From Kineosporia aurantiaca JCM 3230 (GTDB lineage Bacteria; Actinomycetota; Actinomycetes; Actinomycetales; Kineosporiaceae): a DNA stretch of 64,000 bases. This document shows positions 26,514-33,821 of the stretch, in pieces. Every line of letters starts with the position of its first letter. Position 1 is the first letter of the stretch. The position numbers and the translations under genes were made by a program. A model generated the notes under the pieces. The model searched no databases. It was not told the DNA's origin and saw nothing but the letters and a program-made list of their open reading frames with translations. The stretch lies in NCBI GenBank assembly GCA_000719025.1, contig JODP01000005.1, positions 310,001 to 374,000 on the forward strand, given 5' to 3'.

Positions 26514-27654
26514 ACACCCGTCGCCGGGCGAACTGCAGCAGCACCCGGGGAATCAGGCGCGGCGGGATCAGACCGTCTCCGAGTCCCAGATCGATGAGGC
26601 GGTGCATGGTTTCCGGACGCGCCACAGTGGCGGCGAGAGCCGCGTCCATTGCTGATCGATGTTTGGAGAGCCCGGCCAGCCAGGTGGTGTGGCGCAAGTG
26701 TCGGCCGAGTGAGGCGTGCAGCGCCTTCCGGTACGCCGCCCCCGGATCCGCGCTGCTCACGGCGGCCTGCCCGGCCAGCCGGCCGGAACGCACGGCGTAG
26801 AAGATGCCCTCGCCGGTCAGGGGATTGATTAAGGACGCTGCGTCCCCGACGAGAAGGACCCGCCCGTCGGGCTGGGGTGGGCGCCAGGTCGAGAGCGGCA
26901 GGTGGTGGGCGCGCAGCCGGTCGGCCGGCTGGCCCGGAAGCAGCCGGGTCAGCTCCTGTTCCAGCTGGTCGCGGGAGTGCAGTTCGGACCGCAGCCGCCC
27001 GTAGCCGATGTTCGCCGAGCCGGTGCCGTCGGCCAGCGGGAACGACCAGGCGTAGGCCGGCCAGGCGTCGTCCTGCATGGTGATCAGCTGGGCCGGGTCC
27101 TCGCGGTCCTCCGGGCGTTCGGGCGCATATCCGCGGATCGCCACGGCGAGGCTGTCGTCGGGGTTGCGCGGGATACCGAGCTTGCGGCGCAGGGTGGAGT
27201 TGGCGCCGTCCGCCACGATCAGGGTCTTGCCCGCGTGCTCGTTGTCCACGCTGACGTGACCGTCCTGGACCTCCAGGTTGCGGGCGTGGTGCTTCACGAA
27301 GGTCACGCCCGCCGCCTTGGCCGCCTCGACCAGCCGGGCGTCGAACACGGTGCGCGGGATGACGTGCATGGCCGCGTGCGGGCGGGCCAGCACCTGCACT
27401 CCCCCGGGCGAGCGCAGGTCGAGGGTGCGGATCGGGCCGTAGCCCTTCGTCACGTCCTCTGCCCTTACCCCGATCCGTTCCAGCTCGGCCAGGGTGTGCG
27501 GGGCAATGCCGTCGCCGCAGGCCTTGTCCCGGGGGAAGTCGGCCAGGTCGAGCAACCGGACGTCGGCCTCGGGGTCGGCCTGCTTGGCGGCCAGCGCCGC
27601 ACTGGCTCCCGACGGTCCGGCCCCGACCACGAGAACATCGGCTACTTCGGTCAT
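26479..27654 (-). CDS. Geranylgeranyl reductase family FAD-dependent oxidoreductase
   Basis: A protein of 391 residues. The FAD-binding Rossmann motif is VLVVGAGPSGASAALAAKQ (about 8-26). DFPRDKACGDGIAPHTLAELERIG is the family's redox/flavin segment, and VLLVGDAASLINPLTGEGIFYAVRSG is the second FAD motif with GD. Members saturate isoprenoid double bonds in menaquinone side chains, archaeal-type lipids or carotenoid-like compounds, and the exact substrate is open. It starts 16 bp after the cobA stop, across a 20-bp tandem duplication, and so seems to be the last gene of the chlID-cob operon. Confidence 0.88.
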   Translation of the reverse strand: MTEVADVLVVGAGPSGASAALAAKQADPEADVRLLDLADFPRDKACGDGIAPHTLAELERIGVRAEDVTKGYGPIRTLDLRSPGGVQVLARPHAAMHVIPRTVFDARLVEAAKAAGVTFVKHHARNLEVQDGHVSVDNEHAGKTLIVADGANSTLRRKLGIPRNPDDSLAVAIRGYAPERPEDREDPAQLITMQDDAWPAYAWSFPLADGTGSANIGYGRLRSELHSRDQLEQELTRLLPGQPADRLRAHHLPLSTWRPPQPDGRVLLVGDAASLINPLTGEGIFYAVRSGRLAGQAAVSSADPGAAYRKALHASLGRHLRHTTWLAGLSKHRSAMDAALAATVARPETMHRLIDLGLGDGLIPPRLIPRVLLQFARRRVFRRPARTGSVR

Positions 27655-27690
27655 TTCGGCTCTGCTTCGGTCATTGCGGCTCTGCTTCGG
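27651..27690. repeat. 20-bp tandem duplication at the cobA / reductase junction
   Basis: On the minus strand a 20-base unit, CCGAAGCAGAGCCG followed by C/A AATGA, occurs twice in a row with one difference. Each copy ends in AATGA, so the ATGA stop/start overlap is present twice. The first copy now opens a seven-codon reading frame (27674 down to 27651, MTEAEPK) between cobA and the real start of the reductase at 27654. It looks like a recent slippage duplication. Confidence 0.75.
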
Positions 27691-28948
27691 GCTTTGCGGG
27701 TCGTCGGTGCACCACGTCGCCGATCACGATGATCGCCGGTGGGCGGATGTCCGCCTGCTGGGCCACCTCGCCGATCTCGGCCAGGCTGGACACGGTGACC
27801 CGCTCGGCCGGCATCGAGCCGTCCTGGATCACCGCCACCCCGGTCTTGGCGTCCCGGCCGTGCGCGATCAGGGTCTCGGCGATCGCGGCCAGGTTGGCCA
27901 CGCCCATCAGCACGACGATGGTGCCGTGCAGCCGGGCCAGGGCCGTCCAGTCGATCAGCGAGTCCGGGTTGTCCGGCGGCAGGTGGCCGGAGACGATCAC
28001 CGCCTCGTGCGCCACCCCGCGGTGGGTCAGCGGGATCCCGGCCAGGCCGGGCACCGAGATCGCACTGCTCAGACCGGGCACGACCTGCACCGGCACGCCC
28101 GCGGCCAGGCAGGCCTCGAGTTCTTCGGAGCCGCGGCCGAACACGTACGGGTCGCCGCCCTTGAGCCGCACCACGAACTTGCCGGCCAGGGCGTGCTCGA
28201 CCAGCGCGGCGTTGATCGCCTCCTGCGACATCGACCGGCCGCGCGGAAGCTTGGTCGCGTCGATCAGCTCGACGTCCGGGCTCAGCTCGGGCAGCAGGCT
28301 GCGGGGGCCGAGGCGGTCGACCACGACCACGTCGGCCTGACCCAGCAGCCGCCGGCCGCGCACGGTGATCAGGTCCGGATCGCCGGGGCCGCCGCCGACC
28401 AGCGCCACCCCGGGCAGCTTTTCGGAGGTTTTCCTTCTGGCCCTGAGGATGTCCTCGCCCGCGCCCGAGCGGAGCCAGTCGAGGACGCCGTCGCGGACCA
28501 CGGCAGCCCGGATCGGGTCAGCCCCGTGCTCGGAACCGGGTCCGATCGACTCACTGGCCACCGCGATCCGCAGCCCGCGCCACTGTCCGCTGGCCGGGGT
28601 GGACGCGGTGCCGCCCGCCCCGCGGTCAGCGCGGACGCAGAACACCCGCTGCTGCTCGGCCTCCGCGGCGACGACCGCGTTGGTCTCCGGATCATCGGTC
28701 AGGGCCAGCACGTACCAGGCCCCGGCCAGGTCACCGGCGGCGTAGCGACGCGGCTGCCAGACGATCTCGTCGGCCCCGGCCATCCCTTCGATCGCGGGGG
28801 TGACCTCGGGAGCGATCAGCTCGATCCGGGCGCCGACGTCGAGCAGGGGCGGCAACCGGCGTTGCGCCACCGTGCCGCCGCCGACCACGACCACCCGGCG
28901 GCCGGTCAGGTCGAGCCCGGCTAAGTAGGGCCTGTCCACCTGCGGCAT
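27671..28948 (-). CDS. cobA: Siroheme synthase-type fusion: precorrin-2 dehydrogenase / uroporphyrinogen-III C-methyltransferase
   Basis: A protein of 425 residues. Residues 1-150 form the CysG-N/Met8-like NAD-binding domain (GRRVVVVGGGTVAQRRLPPLLDVGA), which oxidises precorrin-2 to sirohydrochlorin. Residues about 165-410 are the SAM-dependent methyltransferase SUMT (VALVGGGPGDPDLITVRGRRLL, VVRLKGGDPYVFGRGSEE, GIPLTHRGVAHEAVIVSGHLPP). SUMT makes precorrin-2 from uroporphyrinogen III, the entry to cobalamin and siroheme. The CysG middle part is short. The ATG at 28948 lies 4 bp past the cobT stop; the longer frame to 29293 lies within cobT. It is the sixth gene of the chlID operon. Confidence 0.92.
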   Translation of the reverse strand: MPQVDRPYLAGLDLTGRRVVVVGGGTVAQRRLPPLLDVGARIELIAPEVTPAIEGMAGADEIVWQPRRYAAGDLAGAWYVLALTDDPETNAVVAAEAEQQRVFCVRADRGAGGTASTPASGQWRGLRIAVASESIGPGSEHGADPIRAAVVRDGVLDWLRSGAGEDILRARRKTSEKLPGVALVGGGPGDPDLITVRGRRLLGQADVVVVDRLGPRSLLPELSPDVELIDATKLPRGRSMSQEAINAALVEHALAGKFVVRLKGGDPYVFGRGSEELEACLAAGVPVQVVPGLSSAISVPGLAGIPLTHRGVAHEAVIVSGHLPPDNPDSLIDWTALARLHGTIVVLMGVANLAAIAETLIAHGRDAKTGVAVIQDGSMPAERVTVSSLAEIGEVAQQADIRPPAIIVIGDVVHRRPAKPEAEPQ

Positions 28949-28952
28949 TGTC

Positions 28953-30098
28953 TCAGGAACTCTTCTCGGTGACGCCGGCCCCGTCGAACGTCGCCATCTC
29001 CCGCAGCACGGCGACGGCCGAGCGCACCAGGGGCAGGGCCAGAACGGCGCCGCTGCCCTCGCCCAGGCGCAGTTCCAGGTCGACCAGCGGGGTGAGCCCG
29101 AGCTGCTGCAACGCCACCGCGTGTCCCGGTTCGGCCGAGCGGTGACCGGCCAGGCAGGCGTCCACCGCGGCCGGGGCCAAGGCGAACGCGACCAGGGCGG
29201 AGGCGCCGGCGATGACCCCGTCGAGCACAATCGGCACCCGGTGGGCAGCCGCGCCCAGGATGAAACCGGCGATCTGGGCGTGCTCCAGACCACCGACCGA
29301 GGCCAGGATGTCGATCGGGTCCTGCGGGGCGGCGGCGTTCTCCGCGTCCCGCCGGGCCAGCACGACCCGGACCACGCCGACCTTGTGGCGGTGCGCCTCG
29401 TCGTCGATCCCGGTGCCGCGGCCGGTCACGTCGGCCGGGTCGGCGCCGGTGAAGGCGGCGATCAGCGCAGCCGAGGCGGTGGTGTTGGCGATCCCCATGT
29501 CCCCGGCCACCAGACAGCGGTAGCCGGCCCCGGCCAGTTCCCCGGCAATCACGATCCCGTGGGCCAGGCCCTGGATCGCCTGCTCCCGGGTCATTGCCGG
29601 CCGCACCGAGATGTCGTCGCTACCGCGGCGCACGGCGCGCTCGATCAGGCGCGGCTGCTCCGGCACGATCGCGGTCGCGTCGGCCACTACGGCGCCCTCC
29701 GGCACCAGCCCTTCGAGCGAGGTGGCGACCCCGGCGTCGACCACGACCACCGCTGCACCGGCCTGCCGGGCCAGCACGTTCACCGCGGCGCCCCCGGCCA
29801 GGAAGTTGGCCACCATCTGGGCGGTGACCTCCTGCGGCCAGGGGCTGACGCCCTGCGCGTGCACACCGTGGTCGGCGGCGAACACGGCGACCGCAGCCGG
29901 AGCGGGATCCGGCGACGGGCAGGTACCGGCCAGGCCGGCCAGACGGATCGAGACCTCCTCCAGCACCCCGAGGGCCCCCGCGGGCTTGGTCAGCCGGCCC
30001 TGCCGCTCCCGGGCGGCGTCCAGCGCGGCCGGGTCGGCGGGACGGATCGCCGCGAGGGCGGCCTCGAGCGTGGCTTCGGGGGTGGCCTGATCGGTCAT
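28953..30098 (-). CDS. cobT: Nicotinate-nucleotide--dimethylbenzimidazole phosphoribosyltransferase
   Basis: A protein of 381 residues. CobT makes alpha-ribazole phosphate from dimethylbenzimidazole and nicotinate mononucleotide, the activated lower ligand of cobalamin. The family blocks are RLTKPAGALGVLEEVSIRLAG, VAVFAADHGVHAQGVSPWPQEVT, DMGIANTTASAALIAAFTG, GRGTGIDDEAHRHKVGVV and LGEGSGAVLALPLVRSA, whose Glu is the catalytic base. The ATG at 30098 has AGGAG upstream. It is 30 bp after the CobE/CobC fusion. Confidence 0.95.
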   Translation of the reverse strand: MTDQATPEATLEAALAAIRPADPAALDAARERQGRLTKPAGALGVLEEVSIRLAGLAGTCPSPDPAPAAVAVFAADHGVHAQGVSPWPQEVTAQMVANFLAGGAAVNVLARQAGAAVVVVDAGVATSLEGLVPEGAVVADATAIVPEQPRLIERAVRRGSDDISVRPAMTREQAIQGLAHGIVIAGELAGAGYRCLVAGDMGIANTTASAALIAAFTGADPADVTGRGTGIDDEAHRHKVGVVRVVLARRDAENAAAPQDPIDILASVGGLEHAQIAGFILGAAAHRVPIVLDGVIAGASALVAFALAPAAVDACLAGHRSAEPGHAVALQQLGLTPLVDLELRLGEGSGAVLALPLVRSAVAVLREMATFDGAGVTEKSS

Positions 30099-30128
30099 CG
30101 GTGCTCCTGGTGGGGTGGGACTTTGCTG

Positions 30129-31748
30129 CTACTGGGCGGGATGCACGGCGTGGTACAGCGCTGCCGCGAACTCTTCGGACGTCGACCGGTCCCGCACCGC
30201 CACCCGCAGCCAGCCGGAACCCAGGCCGGGGAAGGTGTCGGCGCGGCGCACGGCCCACCCGGCGTGACGCAGGCGCAGGTGCACGCCGGCCGGGTCCGGC
30301 CCACCCGCCCGCAGCAGCACGAAGGGGGCGGCGGCGGTACGCAGGACGTCCACGTCCGGCACCTGCGCCAGCACCCCGAGCAGGTGCTCGCGGTCGGCCG
30401 CCTGACCCAGCGCGTACTGCTCGGCCTCGGCCATCGCCTCGGGTGTGGACACGGCCAGGGCCGCCTCCAGGGCCAGCGCGTTCACCGACCACAGCGACTG
30501 GGTGGCCGCGCAGGCCCGCAGCAGTTCCGGCGCCCCGAGAAGGTAGCCGATCCGCAGGCCGGCCAGGCCCCAGGTCTTGGTCAGGCTCCGGACCACGACC
30601 AGCCCGGGGACGTCCGGCGCCGGACGCTGCGGGCTGCCGGCCAGCGATTCCGGCTCACCGGGGATGGCGTCCATGAACGCCTCGTCGACCACCAGCACCC
30701 GGCCCGGCCGGGTCAGCGCGATCAGCGTCTGGGCGCGGTGCAGGACCGAGGTCGGGTTGGTCGGGTTCCCGACCATGACCAGGTCCGCGTCGTCCGGCAC
30801 CTGGGCCGGGTCGATCTCGAACGGCGGGGTCAGCACCACCCGCTGCACCTCGTGCCCGGCGGCCAGCAGGGCCGCCTCCGGCTCGGTGAACTGCGGGTGG
30901 ATCATCACCGCGCGGTGCGGGGCCAAAGCCCGGGCCAGCAGCACGAACGCTTCGGCAGCGCCGGCGGTCAGGAGCACCTGGTCGGCCGGGCGGCCGTGCC
31001 GGGCGGCGATCGCCTCGGTGGCCGCCCGCGGGTCCGGGTAGGCGGCCAGGTCGGAGACCGCGGCCCGCAGGCGCTGCTGCAACCATTCGGGGGCGGAACC
31101 GCGCACGTTGACCGCGAGGTCGACCAGCCCCGGGGTGGCCTCCGCGTCCCCGTGGTGGCCGAGGTCCTCGGCGATGTAGGCCTCGTCGTAGAAGCGGGCC
31201 TCGGCGGAGAACCCGTCGGACGGCTCGGGGACGTGCGGCGGCTGGGGCGCCGGCGCGTGCAGCATTCGGCCGACCGCGACCGTCACCCCGCGGTAGCTGT
31301 GCTTGGGGCGGATCAGCTGGGCGTCCGAGGCGAGCACGGCGGCCTCGGCGACCGAGGGCACCCCGACCAGCCGTTCCGCGGTGGCGGAGGGGTTCGGGAC
31401 CTGCTGACCGGCCAGCACGTCGGCGGGCAGCAGCTTCAGCGGGATGCCGAGCATGTCGGCCAGCTCGAGCAGGGCCTCCTCGCTCTGCTTGGCGTCCACG
31501 GTGGCGATCGCGATCACGTCGCGGGCCCGGACCCCGGCCATCGACAGGGCCTGGCCCATCGCCATCCGGACGTCCCGGATCCCGACGCCCCGGCGGGAGC
31601 CGACGCCGACGATGATCTGGTCACCGGTGCCCTGCAGGTCCAGGTGCAGGCTGCCGGTGATCGGGCCGATCTCGGTGTACCGGTCGCGGATCTCTTCCGG
31701 GCTGCGCCCGTCGCCGGGGCCGGTTTCGGAGGCTGCGGTGGTCGACAT
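30129..31748 (-). CDS. CobE/CbiG-C domain fused to CobC-like PLP aminotransferase
   Basis: A protein of 539 residues. Residues about 40-165 are the CbiG C-terminal (CobE) domain (IIVGVGSRRGVGIRDVRMAM, IATVDAKQSEEALLELADMLGIPL, VAEAAVLAS). Residues about 200-535 are a fold-type I PLP enzyme like CobC/CobD threonine-phosphate decarboxylase: NPTNPTSVLH, VVDEAFMDAIP and the lysine in SLTKTWGLAGLRIGYLLG. CobC-type enzymes supply aminopropanol phosphate for the nucleotide loop. The CobE function is unclear but is linked to the ring-stage enzymes. The ATG at 31748 shares one base with the cobB stop; the frame's longer form to 31934 lies inside cobB. It is co-translated with cobB. Confidence 0.9.
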   Translation of the reverse strand: MSTTAASETGPGDGRSPEEIRDRYTEIGPITGSLHLDLQGTGDQIIVGVGSRRGVGIRDVRMAMGQALSMAGVRARDVIAIATVDAKQSEEALLELADMLGIPLKLLPADVLAGQQVPNPSATAERLVGVPSVAEAAVLASDAQLIRPKHSYRGVTVAVGRMLHAPAPQPPHVPEPSDGFSAEARFYDEAYIAEDLGHHGDAEATPGLVDLAVNVRGSAPEWLQQRLRAAVSDLAAYPDPRAATEAIAARHGRPADQVLLTAGAAEAFVLLARALAPHRAVMIHPQFTEPEAALLAAGHEVQRVVLTPPFEIDPAQVPDDADLVMVGNPTNPTSVLHRAQTLIALTRPGRVLVVDEAFMDAIPGEPESLAGSPQRPAPDVPGLVVVRSLTKTWGLAGLRIGYLLGAPELLRACAATQSLWSVNALALEAALAVSTPEAMAEAEQYALGQAADREHLLGVLAQVPDVDVLRTAAAPFVLLRAGGPDPAGVHLRLRHAGWAVRRADTFPGLGSGWLRVAVRDRSTSEEFAAALYHAVHPAQ

Positions 31749-33181
31749 CAGGCTCTGACCTCTCTGTCTCGGCCGGCCCGGGGGTGGGCTGCGTGAGGTG
31801 TGTGGGCCCGGGCGGCCTCGGCCAGGCGCAGCGCGGCGCCCGGCCGCGAGGCCCAGTGCAGGTGCAGGTAGGAGGCATGGACCCGGCCCTCGGCGAAGCC
31901 TTCCCGAAGCCGGCGGCCGTCCGGACCTGTCCATTCCCAGGCCGGCGTGGCGCCGTGGCCCGGACTGCAGACGGTTCGGTGGAACTCATGGCCCCGCACG
32001 GTCTCACCGGCGGGGGCGAGGATGGAGTCGCTCATCGCGGTCGCCTCTCTGTATCCCAGGGTGAGCCGGCCGGTCATCCTCGCGTCCGTGTCCAGCACAC
32101 CGCACATCTCCCGATCATCGAGAGAGCGTGCCAGGTAGAGCAAACCCGCGCACTCCGCCACGATGGGTGCACCCGCTTTTGCTTGGGCCGCAACCGCAAT
32201 TCGTAACGGGCGGTTAGCGGATAACTCCTCTGCGTATATTTCCGGGAAGCCGCCGCCGATCACCAGGCCGCCCGCCCCGACCGGCAGGGCCTCGTCGGTG
32301 CGGGGATCCACGGTCACCACGTCGGCCCCCGCGGCGGTCAGCAGCTCGGCCGTCTCGGCGTAGGAGAAGGTGAACGCGGCCCCACCGGCCAGGGCGATCA
32401 CCGGGCGCGGTCCGGGCCCGGGCTCGCTTCCGCGGAGCGCGGCGATCTCGTCGTCCGGACTCCATGCCGGCCCGGGCAGATCCGGGGCCGAGCGGGCCAG
32501 GGCGAGCACCGCGTCCAGGTCGACCGACTCGGCCACCACGGCCCCGAGCCCGCGCACCACGTCCACCGCGTCCTGCGCACGTTCGGCCGCGGGCACCAGG
32601 CCGAGGTGCCGCGAGGGCGTCGCCAGGGCGTCGTGCCGGCGGATCGCGCCCAGCACCGGGAGGCCGAGTTCCTCCAGAGCCTGCCGGAGGATCATCTCGT
32701 GCCGGTCGGAGCCGACCCGGTTGAGGATCACCCCGCCCACCCGGATCCGGTCGTCGAACCCGGCGAAGCCCTTGACCAGCGCGGCCACCGAGCGGCCCAT
32801 CGCGGTGCTGTCCACCACCAGGAGGACCGGGGCGGCCAGGACCCGGGCGACGTGCGCGGTGGAGGCGAACTCGCCCCGCCCGGCGGCCCCGTCGTAGAGC
32901 CCCATGACGCCCTCGATCACTGCCAGGTCGGCCGGCGCGGGGGTGGCGGCGGCGTGCTTGAACAGCGGGACCAGGCGCTCCTCACCGACCAGCCACGGAT
33001 CCAGGGTGCGCCCCGGCCGACCGGCCGCGAGCGCGTGATACCCCGGATCGATGTAGTCCGGCCCGACCTTGTGCGGGCTGACCACCAGGCCGCGCGCGGC
33101 GAAGGCGGCCAGCAGGCCGGTGGCCACGCTGGTCTTGCCGTGCCCACTGGCCGGGGCCGCAACCACGATCCGGGCCGTCAT
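31748..33181 (-). CDS. cobB: Cobyrinate/hydrogenobyrinate a,c-diamide synthase
   Basis: A protein of 477 residues. The N-terminal dethiobiotin-synthetase-like ATPase has the P-loop APASGHGKTSVATGL and PHKVGPDYIDPGYH. The C-terminal class-I glutamine amidotransferase domain has the nucleophile in VAECAGLLYLA (Cys about residue 343) and the histidine in ASYLHLHWAS. It amidates the a and c carboxylates with glutamine and ATP. In the aerobic route this precedes cobalt insertion by CobN. It overlaps the CobE/CobC gene by one base and follows cobO by 25 bp. Confidence 0.94.
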   Translation of the reverse strand: MTARIVVAAPASGHGKTSVATGLLAAFAARGLVVSPHKVGPDYIDPGYHALAAGRPGRTLDPWLVGEERLVPLFKHAAATPAPADLAVIEGVMGLYDGAAGRGEFASTAHVARVLAAPVLLVVDSTAMGRSVAALVKGFAGFDDRIRVGGVILNRVGSDRHEMILRQALEELGLPVLGAIRRHDALATPSRHLGLVPAAERAQDAVDVVRGLGAVVAESVDLDAVLALARSAPDLPGPAWSPDDEIAALRGSEPGPGPRPVIALAGGAAFTFSYAETAELLTAAGADVVTVDPRTDEALPVGAGGLVIGGGFPEIYAEELSANRPLRIAVAAQAKAGAPIVAECAGLLYLARSLDDREMCGVLDTDARMTGRLTLGYREATAMSDSILAPAGETVRGHEFHRTVCSPGHGATPAWEWTGPDGRRLREGFAEGRVHASYLHLHWASRPGAALRLAEAARAHTPHAAHPRAGRDREVRA

Positions 33182-33206
33182 CGGGTCTGCCCAGCGGTTC
33201 GGCGGC

Positions 33207-33821
33207 TCACCATTCGATCCCCCGCTGACCCTTCTGACCGGCGTCCATCGGGTGCTTGATCTTGGTCGTCTCCATCACCAGGTCCGCCGCCTCGACCAGA
33301 TCCGGGTGCGCGTCCCGGCCGGTGATGATCACGTGCTGGTGCCCCGGGCGGTCCCGCAGCGTCTCGACCACCTCGGCGACGTCCACCCAACCCCACTTCA
33401 TCGGGTAGGTGAACTCGTCCAGCACATAGAGACCGTGTTCCTCGGCGACCAGCCGGCGCTGGATCTCCCGCCAGCCCTCCAGAGCCGCCACCGCGTGGTC
33501 CTCGTCCGAGCCGGGCTTGCGCGACCACGACCAGCCCTCGCCCATCTTCTGCCAGCTGACCGCGCCGCCCTCGCCGGTCTCCGCGTGCAGTCGGCCGAGC
33601 GCCCGGAACGCGTTCTCCTCGCCCACCTTCCACTTCGCCGACTTCACGAACTGGAAGACGCCGATCGACCAGCCCTGGGTCCAGCCCCGCAGGGCCAGCC
33701 CGAAGGCGGCCGTGGACTTCCCCTTCATCGTGCCGGTGTGGACGATGACCAACGGTCGGTTCCGGCGCTGGCGAGTGGTCAGCCCGTCCGACGGGACAGC
33801 GACCGGTTTCCCCTGCGGCAT
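33207..33821 (-). CDS. cobO: Corrinoid adenosyltransferase (CobA/CobO/BtuR type)
   Basis: A protein of 204 residues. The reversed-orientation P-loop is HTGTMKGKSTAAFGLALRG, followed by VFQFVKSAKWKVGEENA and YVLDEFTYPMKWGWVDVAEVVE. It transfers the 5'-deoxyadenosyl group from ATP to Co(I) corrinoids. The C-terminal HPMDAGQKGQRGIEW is the typical family tail. The ATG at 33821 shares its first base with the chlID stop (TGATG), so translation is coupled. Confidence 0.95.
   Translation of the reverse strand: MPQGKPVAVPSDGLTTRQRRNRPLVIVHTGTMKGKSTAAFGLALRGWTQGWSIGVFQFVKSAKWKVGEENAFRALGRLHAETGEGGAVSWQKMGEGWSWSRKPGSDEDHAVAALEGWREIQRRLVAEEHGLYVLDEFTYPMKWGWVDVAEVVETLRDRPGHQHVIITGRDAHPDLVEAADLVMETTKIKHPMDAGQKGQRGIEW

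Noticed and set aside
29121..31796. A long plus-strand frame opposite cobT and the CobE/CobC fusion
   Set aside because: Its product is rich in Gly, Arg and His without any family motif, while the minus strand encodes clear cobalamin enzymes.
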